This document shows, piece after piece, positions 15,274 to 22,518 of a stretch of DNA of 46,001 nt. The stretch is taken from positions 1 to 46,001 of the forward strand of contig JBOHUX010000002.1 in assembly GCA_050734915.1 (NCBI GenBank), in the 5' to 3' direction. The first letter of the stretch is position 1, and each line of letters starts with the position of its first letter. The position numbers and the translations under genes are program-made. Below the pieces are notes generated by a model. That model ran no database searches. It was not told the DNA's origin and saw only the letters and a program-made list of their open reading frames with translations. Source of the stretch: JBOHUX01 sp050734915 (GTDB lineage Bacteria > Chloroflexota > Dormibacteria > Dormibacterales > Dormibacteraceae).

Positions 15274-16028
15274 CCGACACTCATGTCCACCTCGACGAGG
15301 TGGAGGACGTGGCCTCTCTCCTCGTCGAGGCGGAGGAGGCGGGGGTGACGCGCGTCGTCGCGATGGGCGTGGACCTCGTCTCGAGCCGGAGGGCGGTGGA
15401 GCTGGCGGCCCGGCACCCCCAGGTCCGGGCCGCCATCGGACACCACCCGATGAGCGATCATGACCCCGATCTGGCCGCGTTCTCGAAGCTGGCCGGCGAT
15501 GGCCGGGTGGTGGCGGTCGGAGAGGTCGGGCTGGACGCCTCGGGCGCGGGCGGGGTACCTCCGGAAAGGCAGGAGAGGTGGTTCCACGCCATGTGCGAGA
15601 TGGCGGACCGGGCGGGGCTCCCGGTCTCCGTCCACACCCGCGACGCGGCCGCGCGGACCCACGCCGTGCTCGCCTCGCATCCGGGGCTCCGGGGCGTCAT
15701 GCACTACTTCGACCTCGACTGGGCCTGGGCCCGGCGATTCCTGGAGCTGGGATTCCACATCTCCTTCAGCGGGCTCGTGACCCGTCCCAGCCGGGAGGCG
15801 CTGAGGGAGGTGGCGAGGCGGTGCCCGGCCGATCGCCTCCTGCTCGAGACGGACGCCCCCCACGGGGTGCCGCACGGGCGCACGGCGCCCAACCGGCCGG
15901 CGTGGATGGTGGACACGGCCCGCGTGGTCGCCGACCTGCGTGGGGTGACGCTGGCGGACCTGGCCGCAGGGGAGCTCGCCAACGCGGAGCGGCTCTTCGG
16001 GGGGCGGGGCCGGCGGCCGTCACCGTGA
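15264..16028 (+). CDS. tatD: TatD family metal-dependent hydrolase, near-cognate ATC start
   Basis: TatD proteins are TIM-barrel, metal-dependent nucleases (3'-5' exonuclease/DNase) used in DNA repair and RNA quality control. Metal ligands are visible: DTHVHLD near the N-terminus, GEVGLD, VHTRDA, MHYFDL and LLLETDAP. The only canonical start in frame is GTG 15054, 210 bases inside metG, which would add 70 low-complexity residues. Families begin just before the DTH motif, so ATC 15264 (M-D-L-T-D-T-H) is the best start, giving 254 residues; a G-run at 15249-15255 could pair with 16S rRNA. GTC 15255 and CTG 15270 are alternatives. It overlaps the metG stop. Confidence 0.88.
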   Translation: MDLTDTHVHLDEVEDVASLLVEAEEAGVTRVVAMGVDLVSSRRAVELAARHPQVRAAIGHHPMSDHDPDLAAFSKLAGDGRVVAVGEVGLDASGAGGVPPERQERWFHAMCEMADRAGLPVSVHTRDAAARTHAVLASHPGLRGVMHYFDLDWAWARRFLELGFHISFSGLVTRPSREALREVARRCPADRLLLETDAPHGVPHGRTAPNRPAWMVDTARVVADLRGVTLADLAAGELANAERLFGGRGRRPSP

Positions 16029-16079
16029 CGCGCGAGGTCCGGATCGGCGAGACAACTGGCGAAGCCGAGGCGAGGTGAG

Positions 16080-16919
16080 GTGAGAGCCGACCCCGCCGAC
16101 CCGCGCGACCTGGAGCGCCTCCTGGTCCGCCACCGCCTGCGACTCCGCCACGAGCTGGGCCAGCACTTCCTGGTCGATCCGGCCCTCCGGGACGCGATCG
16201 CCGATGCGGCGCTGCTGGCGCCCGCCGACGAGGCGATGGAGGTCGGGGCGGGGGTGGGGACCCTCACCGTGCGGCTCGCGGGGAGGTGCCGGCGGCTGGT
16301 CGCGGTGGAGCTGGACGAGCGCCTGGCCACGGTCCTGGCGGCGGTCCTCGGCGATCGGCCCGGCGTCGAGATCGTCCGCGCCGACATCCTCCGGCTGGAC
16401 CTCGATTCGCTGTTCCCGGGCGGGGGCGAGGTGGTGGTGGGGAACATCCCCTACTACCTGACCGGCGCGCTGGTCCAGCGCTTGTTGGATCGCGAGTCCC
16501 GCCCCCGCCGGCTGGCGCTCGTCGTGCAGGCCGACGTCGCCCGCCGCTGGACATCGCCCGGAGACTGGAGCCTGGCCAGCGTCGCGGTCCAGGTCTTCGC
16601 CGAGCCGCGGCTCGCCCTCACCCTGCCGGCGGCCGCGTTCCGGCCGTCGCCGGCTGTTGACTCGGCGCTGGTGGTGATGGAGGTCCGCGACCACCCGGCT
16701 GTGGACATCGACGATGTGGCCGGATTCCTCCGCCTCGTGGAGGCGGTCTTCCAGCAGCGCCGCAAGCAGCTGGGGACCAGCCTGGGCCGGATCACCGGCC
16801 TAGGCCTGGAGGCGGCCGCCCGCCTCCGTGAGATCGGGATCGATCCCGTCCGCCGCCCTCAGACGCTGAGCCTGGCCGAATGGTCGGCCGTGCACGTGGC
16901 CGTGAAACGCTTACGCTGA
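16080..16919 (+). CDS. rsmA: 16S rRNA dimethyladenosine transferase (RsmA/KsgA)
   Basis: Dimethylates two adjacent adenines near the 3' end of 16S rRNA, a late step in small-subunit assembly. The 279-residue protein shows LGQHFLVD (27-33), SAM motif I EVGAGVGTLT, VAVELDERL, the catalytic motif NIPYYLT (122-128) and the C-terminal FQQRRKQLGTSL helix. GTG start 51 bases after tatD; a GAGG lies directly upstream. Four 16S/23S rRNA-modifying enzymes are encoded within the first 17 kb. Confidence 0.96.
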   Translation: MRADPADPRDLERLLVRHRLRLRHELGQHFLVDPALRDAIADAALLAPADEAMEVGAGVGTLTVRLAGRCRRLVAVELDERLATVLAAVLGDRPGVEIVRADILRLDLDSLFPGGGEVVVGNIPYYLTGALVQRLLDRESRPRRLALVVQADVARRWTSPGDWSLASVAVQVFAEPRLALTLPAAAFRPSPAVDSALVVMEVRDHPAVDIDDVAGFLRLVEAVFQQRRKQLGTSLGRITGLGLEAAARLREIGIDPVRRPQTLSLAEWSAVHVAVKRLR

Positions 16920-17006
16920 ATCCGAGGTGAGGCCGGTAACCCCGTCTGGACCCATGACTCGCGGGCGCCCGGGAAGAGATCGCCGCCCTCGCCGGCCGTC
17001 CCCCTG

Positions 17007-18386
17007 ATGGCGCAGCCCCGGCGCCAGGAGCCGCAAGAGGTGGAGGAGCTGGAGCGGGAGCTCCAGCAGGGCTTCCGGTTCGTCCTCTCGCAGCCCACCT
17101 TCCGTCTCATCTGGGTCGCCCAGGTGGCGGCCCAGATGGCCGACAAGTTCCTGATGTTCTCCCTCATCATTCTCGCTTTCAACCTCTCGGGAGGGAGCAC
17201 GCAGGTCGCCGTCGTGCTCCTCGCCTATACGCTGCCCAGCGTCTTCATGGGGCCGCCGGCGGGCGTCTTCGCGGACCGCCACGACCGCAAGCGGATCATG
17301 GTCGGGTCCAACCTCGGACGTGCCGCGATCGTGGCGCTGATCCCCCTGTCCTCCTACGTGCCCGGCCTCAGCCACGACTTCATCCACCTCTTCGTCCTCA
17401 CCCTCGCGTTCTCGACCGTGGGCCAGCTCTTCAGCCCCGCCGAGGCGGCTGCCATCCCCAGCGTGCTGCCCAAGCCCGCCCTGCTGACGGCCAACTCGAT
17501 GGTCATGATCACCATGGTGCTGACCCTGCTGGTGGGGGTGGCGCTGGCGCCGATCGTCTCCAAGCTGAACCTCTATGCGCCCTACTGGCTGGCGACCATC
17601 CTCTTCGCCGTGGGCGGGATGCTGATCTGGGCGACGCGGATACCGCGGACGCCGGACCGGATGGACGAGGTGGATCGCCACCCCTTCCACCAGATGGCGG
17701 TCGAGGTCCAGGAGGGCCTCCGGTACCTGGGCGGCTCACGGCTGCTGATGACGTCGTTCCTCCAGCTCTCGCTGGCGGTCCTGGTCATCTTCATGATGTT
17801 CACGCTGGCGCCCTCCTACGTCAGGAACGTGATCGGGATCCCGGCGCAGGACACATACATCATCATGGTCCCCGCCGCGGGCGGGGCCTTCGTGAGCGCC
17901 GGGCTCCTGGGGCGCCTGGAGCGGATGCTGAAGCGCTCCCGGGTGCTCTGGATGAGCCTCCTGGCGACCGGTCTCACCCTGGTCGCGCTCGGCGTCGTGC
18001 CGGTCGTCATGCGCGAGGTGCCGCAGTTGCGAGGGGACATCCGGTGGTTCACGGTCGTCTTCAGCCTTCTGGTCGGCCTCGAGTTCGGGGGGCTCATGAT
18101 CCCGTCTCTGACCTATCTCATGGAGCACACGCACGACGAGGTCCGGGGCCGGGTCTTCTCGCTCCTGTTCGTGGTCGTCAACGGCCTCACCGCGCTGCCG
18201 GTGCTGGTCGCGGCGGCCCTCGCCGATCTCTTCGGGACCAACCGCGTGATCGGTGGCCTGGGCCTCCTGCTGGCGATCGCGGGGGTCGCGCTGGCTACGT
18301 TCGGGAGCGCCGTCTACGGGCGAGAAGGATCCCCGCCACGACCACGATCGCCAGTCCCAACCCGGCCCAGCCAAGGCCCCGGATGA
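17007..18386 (+). CDS. MFS transporter, EntS-like
   Basis: A 459-residue major facilitator with about 12 membrane segments. It has the MFS_3 pattern: FRLIWVAQVAAQMADKFLMFSL in helix 1, the loop 2-3 motif PAGVFADRHDRKRIMVGSN, and a late HTHDEVRGRVFSLLFVV segment. The cytosolic N-terminus carries a charged 25-residue stretch (EVEELERELQQG). Such proteins export siderophores or drugs; the substrate cannot be told. The last 92 bases overlap the convergent dedA-like gene, so its Pro/Arg-rich C-terminal tail is read on one strand while the DedA C-terminus is read on the other. Confidence 0.9.
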   Translation: MAQPRRQEPQEVEELERELQQGFRFVLSQPTFRLIWVAQVAAQMADKFLMFSLIILAFNLSGGSTQVAVVLLAYTLPSVFMGPPAGVFADRHDRKRIMVGSNLGRAAIVALIPLSSYVPGLSHDFIHLFVLTLAFSTVGQLFSPAEAAAIPSVLPKPALLTANSMVMITMVLTLLVGVALAPIVSKLNLYAPYWLATILFAVGGMLIWATRIPRTPDRMDEVDRHPFHQMAVEVQEGLRYLGGSRLLMTSFLQLSLAVLVIFMMFTLAPSYVRNVIGIPAQDTYIIMVPAAGGAFVSAGLLGRLERMLKRSRVLWMSLLATGLTLVALGVVPVVMREVPQLRGDIRWFTVVFSLLVGLEFGGLMIPSLTYLMEHTHDEVRGRVFSLLFVVVNGLTALPVLVAAALADLFGTNRVIGGLGLLLAIAGVALATFGSAVYGREGSPPRPRSPVPTRPSQGPG

Positions 18387-18882
18387 GCCGCTCCAGGGCC
18401 CCCCAGTTATGGCCCAGGTAGTAGCCGAGCGTCCCGATCAGGATCGCCCAGAGGACGGCGCCCGCGGCGGTGACCAGGCTGAACACCCTGAACGGCATCC
18501 GTGACATCCCGGCCAGGAAGGAGATCCAGGCCCGGATGACGGAGACGAAGCGTCCGGCGAAGACCGCCCAGCCTCCCCAGCGGGCGAAGAACATCTCCGC
18601 CTGCGAGACGTGGGAGGCGCGCACGTGGAGGACCCGGCCGAAGCGTTCGAGGAGAGGCCGGCCTCCGAAGTAGCCTGCCCCGTAACCGAAATTGGCGCCG
18701 ATGATGGCGCCCGCGGCGGCCGACGCGATCACGATGCGAATGTCGAGGCCGCCCTGCGCCGCCAGCGCCGCGACCGCGAGCAGCATGGTCTCGCCGGGGA
18801 AGGGGATGCCGGAGCTCTCGATCAGAATGCCGATCCCCGCCGCCGGGTATCCGATGCCGTCGGCGATCGCTCTGAGGTCCAT
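18295..18882 (-). CDS. DedA family (SNARE-associated/VTT) membrane protein
   Basis: A 195-residue membrane protein of the DedA superfamily, members of which include undecaprenyl-phosphate or other lipid flippases. The family pattern is clear: ILIESSGIPFPGETMLL near the N-terminus, GANFGYGAGYFGGRPLLERFG, then FFARWGGWAVFAGRFVSVIRAWISFLAGMSRMPF and a hydrophobic C-terminal half ending in a basic tail. GGAGG at 18887-18891 (minus strand) precedes the ATG by four bases. It is divergent from thrS (28-base gap) and overlaps the 3' end of the MFS gene. Confidence 0.93.
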   Translation of the reverse strand: MDLRAIADGIGYPAAGIGILIESSGIPFPGETMLLAVAALAAQGGLDIRIVIASAAAGAIIGANFGYGAGYFGGRPLLERFGRVLHVRASHVSQAEMFFARWGGWAVFAGRFVSVIRAWISFLAGMSRMPFRVFSLVTAAGAVLWAILIGTLGYYLGHNWGALERLIRGLGWAGLGLAIVVVAGILLARRRRSRT

Positions 18883-18892
18883 GAAGCCTCCA

Positions 18893-18898
18893 TATACT
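18893..18898 (+). promoter_or_regulatory. Putative -10 box of thrS (TATACT)
   Basis: TATACT lies 12 bases before the thrS ATG in the short divergent gap with the dedA-like gene. The bases between it and the ATG (ggccttccctg) contain no Shine-Dalgarno sequence, so the transcript is probably leaderless or nearly so. There is no room for a T-box riboswitch. Confidence 0.5.
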
Positions 18899-18910
18899 GG
18901 GCCTTCCCTG

Positions 18911-20671
18911 ATGTCTCACATCGCCGACCACGAGTCGAAGAACGACCTCGACGTCCTGCGGCACTCGACCGCGCACCTTCTCGCGGCGGCGGTGACCGAG
19001 CTCTTCCCCGGTGCCCGCTACGCGATCGGCCCGCCCGTGCAGGACGGGTTCTACTACGACTTCGACCTCGACCAGGCCCTCACCGAGGCCGACCTGTCGC
19101 GCATCGAGGACAGGATGCGAGAGATCGCGGCCACGGATCCCGCCTTCGAGCGCGAGGAGGTGCCGCGCGAGGACGCGATCAGCACCTTCCGGGAGATGGG
19201 CCAGAGCTACAAGGTCGAGATCCTGGGAGAGATCGCCGACGGCGGCGTCAGCCTCTACCGGACGGGCGGCTTCCTCGACCTCTGCCGGGGCCCCCACGTG
19301 CCGAGCGCCCGCGGCCTCCGGCACTTCAAGCTGCTCCGCGTGACGGGCGCCTACTGGCGCGCCGATGAGCGCAACCGGATGCTCCAGCGCGTCCATGGGA
19401 CGGCGTGGCCGACCAAGAACGACTTGCAGGGCTACCTGGCCTTCCTCGAGGAGGCGGAGAGGCGCGACCACAAGAGGCTGGGCCGGGAGCTGCGGCTGTT
19501 CGCCCTCGACGAGCGAACCGGGACCGGGCTGCCGCTCTGGCTGCCGGCCGGGGCCACCGTCAGGCGCGAGCTCGAGCGCTGGATCGTGGACGAGGAGCTC
19601 GCTCGTGACTACAGCCATGTGCGCACACCCGAGGTGGCCCGACTCGACCTCTTCCGCCAGAGCGGGCACCTGGAGCTGTTCGGAGAGAGCATGTATCCCC
19701 CGATGCGGTTTCAGGACTCGGGCGAGGAGCTCGAGCTGCGGCCCGTCAACTGCCCCCACCACATCCTCGTCTACCAGACCGAGCTGCGCAGCTACCGGGA
19801 CCTGCCGCTGCGCATCGCCGAGATCGGCAACAACTGGCGGTTCGAACGCTCCGGGACGCTGGCCGGTCTCAACCGGGTCCGCGCCTTCGCGCTCAACGAC
19901 GCGCACATCTTCTGCACCCCGGAGCAGCTTCACCAGGAGGTACGGGGCGCCATCGATCTGGCCCTCCACTTCTCGGACGTCCTCGGCATCGACGACTTCT
20001 GGTACCGGCTCTCGGTCCGGGACGAGGTCAAGTCCAAGTGGCTGGGCGACGAGGAGCAGTGGCGGCGGGCCCAACAGGCGCTGACCGACGCGCTCGAGTC
20101 CCTTGGCCTGCCCTACGAGGTGGGCGTGGGCGAGGCCGCCTTCTACGGGCCCAAGATCGACTTCCAGGTCCGCGACGCCCACCGCCGTGAGTTCACCAAC
20201 TCGACCGTCCAGGTGGACTTCCAGCTTCCCGCCCGGTTCGGCCTCGAGTACGTGGCCGAGGACGGGTCGAGGCAGATGCCGATCATGGTCCACCGCGGGG
20301 CGGCGGGCTCGATGGAGCGCCTGTTCAGCTACCTGATCGAGCGCTACGCCGGTGCCTTCCCGCTCTGGCTGGCGCCGGTCCAGGTGGTGGTGGTGCCGAT
20401 CGCGGACGGCCAGAACGAATACGCCCGCTCGGTGGCGGCCCGGCTGCGCGCGCTCCGGATCCGGGTCGAGGTGGACGAGCGGCCCGAGCGCATGCAGCGC
20501 AAGATCCGCGACGCCCAGCATCGGAAGGTCCCCTACATGGCGGTGATCGGGGCGCGGGAGGCGGAGTCGGGCCGCATCGCGGTCCGGACCCGCTCGGGTG
20601 AGCAGTCGGACGAGGCGGCGGAGGCGTTCGCCGCCCGCCTCGCCCTGGAGATCGCGGAGAGGAGGCGATGA
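18911..20671 (+). CDS. thrS: Threonyl-tRNA synthetase lacking the TGS domain
   Basis: Class II synthetase charging tRNA-Thr. The 586-residue product starts directly at the editing domain: LRHSTAHLLAAAV (editing His pair) and FLDLCRGPHV with the Cys of the SAD motif. Catalytic core: motif 2 NNWRFERSGTLAGLNRVRAF, zinc ligand candidates in VNCPHH, NDAHIFC and MVHRG, and motif 3 region. The C-terminal anticodon domain is LAPVQVVVVPIADGQNEYA onward. The ~60-residue N-terminal TGS domain of E. coli ThrRS is missing. The frame is open upstream for 73 codons, but that is antisense to the dedA-like gene. ATG 18911 directly follows the -10-like box. Confidence 0.95.
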   Translation: MSHIADHESKNDLDVLRHSTAHLLAAAVTELFPGARYAIGPPVQDGFYYDFDLDQALTEADLSRIEDRMREIAATDPAFEREEVPREDAISTFREMGQSYKVEILGEIADGGVSLYRTGGFLDLCRGPHVPSARGLRHFKLLRVTGAYWRADERNRMLQRVHGTAWPTKNDLQGYLAFLEEAERRDHKRLGRELRLFALDERTGTGLPLWLPAGATVRRELERWIVDEELARDYSHVRTPEVARLDLFRQSGHLELFGESMYPPMRFQDSGEELELRPVNCPHHILVYQTELRSYRDLPLRIAEIGNNWRFERSGTLAGLNRVRAFALNDAHIFCTPEQLHQEVRGAIDLALHFSDVLGIDDFWYRLSVRDEVKSKWLGDEEQWRRAQQALTDALESLGLPYEVGVGEAAFYGPKIDFQVRDAHRREFTNSTVQVDFQLPARFGLEYVAEDGSRQMPIMVHRGAAGSMERLFSYLIERYAGAFPLWLAPVQVVVVPIADGQNEYARSVAARLRALRIRVEVDERPERMQRKIRDAQHRKVPYMAVIGAREAESGRIAVRTRSGEQSDEAAEAFAARLALEIAERRR

Positions 20672-20707
20672 ACGTTGACCGCGGACCCGCCGTGACGCCG
20701 GGCTTGG

Positions 20708-20713
20708 TAGTCT
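20708..20713 (+). promoter_or_regulatory. Putative -10 box of the cyclophilin gene (TAGTCT)
   Basis: TAGTCT ends 6 bases before the ATG at 20720, in the 48-base gap after thrS. No Shine-Dalgarno sequence is present between box and start (cgtcgc). Consistent with a leaderless transcript. Confidence 0.4.
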
Positions 20714-20719
20714 CGTCGC

Positions 20720-21196
20720 ATGGTGCGTAAGCCTGGACCCCCTGAGGACGTGCTCGAGGCCGGCCGCCGCTATGCGGCGACCGTTCGCACCGAGCGCGGG
20801 GACTTCACCATCGCCCTCGACCGCGAGGCGGCGCCGGTGACGGTCAACAACTTCGTCGCCCTGGCGCGGGAGGGGTTCTACGACGGGCTCACCTTCCACC
20901 GGGTCGTGCCCGGGTTCGTCATCCAGGGCGGTGACCCGGCGGGGACCGGAAGCGGCGGTCCCGGCTACCGGCTCCCAGATGAGACCAATCCGTGGCGGTG
21001 GAACCGGGGGTCGGTGGGGATGGCCTCCAGCCCGGCGGGGGTCAACGGCTCCCAGTTCTTCGTCGTCCAGGGCGATGCGCCTCACCTGGCGAGCTCGGGC
21101 GTGTACAACCACTTCGGCTCGGTCACCGAGGGTATGGACGTGCTGGACGCCATCCGCGAGGGCGATCGGATGACGTCGATCGAGGTGACGGCATAG
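20720..21196 (+). CDS. Peptidyl-prolyl cis-trans isomerase, cyclophilin type
   Basis: Catalyses proline isomerisation in protein folding. The 158-residue protein is a single cyclophilin domain: VTVNNFVALAREGFYDGLTFHRVVPGFVIQGGDP with the catalytic Arg61 in FHR, GSVGMASSPAGVNGSQFFVV (Gln and Phe of the active site) and FGSVTEGMDVLDAI. No signal peptide or lipobox, so cytosolic. Short compared with eukaryotic cyclophilins but typical for bacterial PpiA/B-like forms. It stands between thrS and the infC leader, apparently with its own promoter. Confidence 0.95.
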   Translation: MVRKPGPPEDVLEAGRRYAATVRTERGDFTIALDREAAPVTVNNFVALAREGFYDGLTFHRVVPGFVIQGGDPAGTGSGGPGYRLPDETNPWRWNRGSVGMASSPAGVNGSQFFVVQGDAPHLASSGVYNHFGSVTEGMDVLDAIREGDRMTSIEVTA

Positions 21197-21334
21197 CGGG
21201 CCCGGCTGCCAGACACTCGCGATCCGGGCGGCGCGGGATCATTGCTGATACGATTCCCCTCGTTGAAGCAGGGCTCAGTCCCTCACCTCCAGAGCGGGGC
21301 CCTCGGGCCCGCGGCGCTCGAAAAGGTAGGCGCC

Positions 21335-21363
21335 ACGGACGGCTCTGCTGTCCGTATTTTTTT
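21335..21363 (+). terminator. Intrinsic terminator in the infC leader, likely attenuator
   Basis: ACGGACGGC and GCTGTCCGT form a 9-bp stem (one G-U pair) with a TCT loop, followed by A and seven T: a textbook Rho-independent terminator and the longest T-run in the window. It lies 139 bases after the cyclophilin stop and 46 bases before the infC start. It could simply end the upstream transcript, or, if a promoter lies in 21197-21330 (TACGAT at 21249 is a weak candidate), act as an attenuator of the infC-rpmI-rplT operon, as known for L20-controlled leaders in Bacillus. A second hairpin with GCGGG/CCCGC arms (21294-21312) precedes it. Confidence 0.8.
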
Positions 21364-21409
21364 GTCCAGGAGGATTCGGCGAACCTGAACTCGATCGAGG
21401 GGAAGGCTC

Positions 21410-21958
21410 ATCCCGTTTAAGGAGCTCCGGATCAACGACCAGATCCGCACACGAGAGGTGCGGCTGATCGATGACCAGAACAACCAGCTGGGCGTCCTGA
21501 GCCTGGACACGGCTCTCAGGATCGCCGGCGAGAAGGGTCTCGACCTGGTGGAGGTGGCACCGCAGGCAAGCCCGCCGGTCTGCCGCCTGATCGACTACGG
21601 ACGCTTCAAGTTCGAGTCGCTGAAGCGGGAGAAGGACCAGCGGCGCAAGCAGAGCGGCAGCCAGCTGAAGGAGATGAAGCTGCGGCCGAAGGTCGCGGAT
21701 CACGACTTCCAGACCAAGTTCAAGGGCGTCCGCCAGTTCCTCGAGCAGGGACAGAAGGTGAAGGTCACGATCATGTTCAGGGGCCGGGAGATGGTCCATC
21801 AGGAGATCGGCCACCGGCTGCTCGGCCGGGTCGCCGAGGAGGCGAAGGAGATCGCCGTCGTCGAGCGGCAGCCTCTGATGGAGGGCCGCAACCTGTTCAT
21901 GATCCTGGCCCCGACCCACAAGCTCGCCGTCGTCAAAGAGGAGGAGGAGGCCAGCTAG
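21410..21958 (+). CDS. infC: Translation initiation factor IF-3, ATC start
   Basis: IF3 binds the 30S subunit, prevents premature 50S joining and rejects non-cognate start codons. The conserved beginning RINDQIRTREVRLIDDQNNQLGV lies upstream of the first canonical start (GTG 21458). From the in-frame TGA at 21386 to 21457 there is no ATG/GTG/TTG; ATC at 21410 follows a strong Shine-Dalgarno sequence GAGGGGAAGG (21397-21406) and gives M-P-F-K-E-L-R-I-N-D, the normal family start, and 182 residues. E. coli infC starts with AUU for autoregulation. C-terminal domain: VKVTIMFRGREMVHQEIG. rpmI follows after one base. Confidence 0.95.
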   Translation: MPFKELRINDQIRTREVRLIDDQNNQLGVLSLDTALRIAGEKGLDLVEVAPQASPPVCRLIDYGRFKFESLKREKDQRRKQSGSQLKEMKLRPKVADHDFQTKFKGVRQFLEQGQKVKVTIMFRGREMVHQEIGHRLLGRVAEEAKEIAVVERQPLMEGRNLFMILAPTHKLAVVKEEEEAS

Positions 21959-21959
21959 C

Positions 21960-22154
21960 ATGCCGAAGCTGAAGACGAGGAAGGGGCTCGCCAAGCGGAT
22001 CCGCGTGACCAGGACCGGGAAACTGGTCCGCGCCCACGCCTGGAAGAGCCACCTGCTCGAGCACAAGTCCGCCCGTCGAAAGAGGGCCTTCCGCTCCGCC
22101 GCCCTGATCGCGGGGGCGGACACCAAGGCGGTCCGCCGCGCCCTGGGGCTCTAG
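21960..22154 (+). CDS. rpmI: Large ribosomal subunit protein bL35
   Basis: 64-residue ribosomal protein of the 50S subunit. It starts PKLKTRKGLAKRIRVTRTGKLVR, matching the family's PKxKTxKxxAKR beginning, with the basic KSARRKRAF segment and a short GADTKAVRRALGL tail. It sits between infC and rplT as in nearly all bacteria, and GAGGAGGAGG just upstream, inside the infC end, can serve as its ribosome binding site. Confidence 0.97.
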   Translation: MPKLKTRKGLAKRIRVTRTGKLVRAHAWKSHLLEHKSARRKRAFRSAALIAGADTKAVRRALGL

Positions 22155-22157
22155 GCG

Positions 22158-22511
22158 ATGGCGAGAGTCAAGCGCGGCGTCCCGGCCCACCGCCGCCACA
22201 AGGCGGTCCTCGAGCGCGCCAAGGGCTTCCGGCTCTCCAAGAAGCTCCTCTTCCGGCCCGCCAACGAGGCCGTCCTCCACAGCCTGGCCTATGCCTTCCG
22301 CGACCGGCGCGCTCGCAAGCGGGACATGCGCCGGCTCTGGATCGCCCGCATCAATGCGGCCGCGCGGCAGTCGGACCTTCCCTATAACCAGTTCATGCAC
22401 GGCCTCCGACAGGCCGGGGTGGAGATCGACCGCAAGGTGCTGGCCGACCTGGCCGTGCGCGACAGCGCCTCCTTTGCCCGGCTGGTGGAGGTTGCCAAGA
22501 ACAGCCTCTGA
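22158..22511 (+). CDS. rplT: Large ribosomal subunit protein bL20
   Basis: 117-residue 50S protein needed early in large-subunit assembly; in several bacteria it also represses the infC-rpmI-rplT mRNA. The sequence begins MARVKRGVPAHRRHKAVLERAKGF, continues with the long basic helix (FRDRRARKRDMRRLWIARINAAAR) and ends with the globular LPYNQFMHGLRQAGVEIDRKVLADLAV. Normal length. Starts three bases after rpmI. Confidence 0.98.
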   Translation: MARVKRGVPAHRRHKAVLERAKGFRLSKKLLFRPANEAVLHSLAYAFRDRRARKRDMRRLWIARINAAARQSDLPYNQFMHGLRQAGVEIDRKVLADLAVRDSASFARLVEVAKNSL

Positions 22512-22518
22512 CCAGCCG

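Noticed and set aside
21263..21388. Small leader peptide from TTG 21263 in the infC leader
   Set aside because: No ribosome binding site and no regulatory codon run; the terminator stem falls inside it. It looks like chance.
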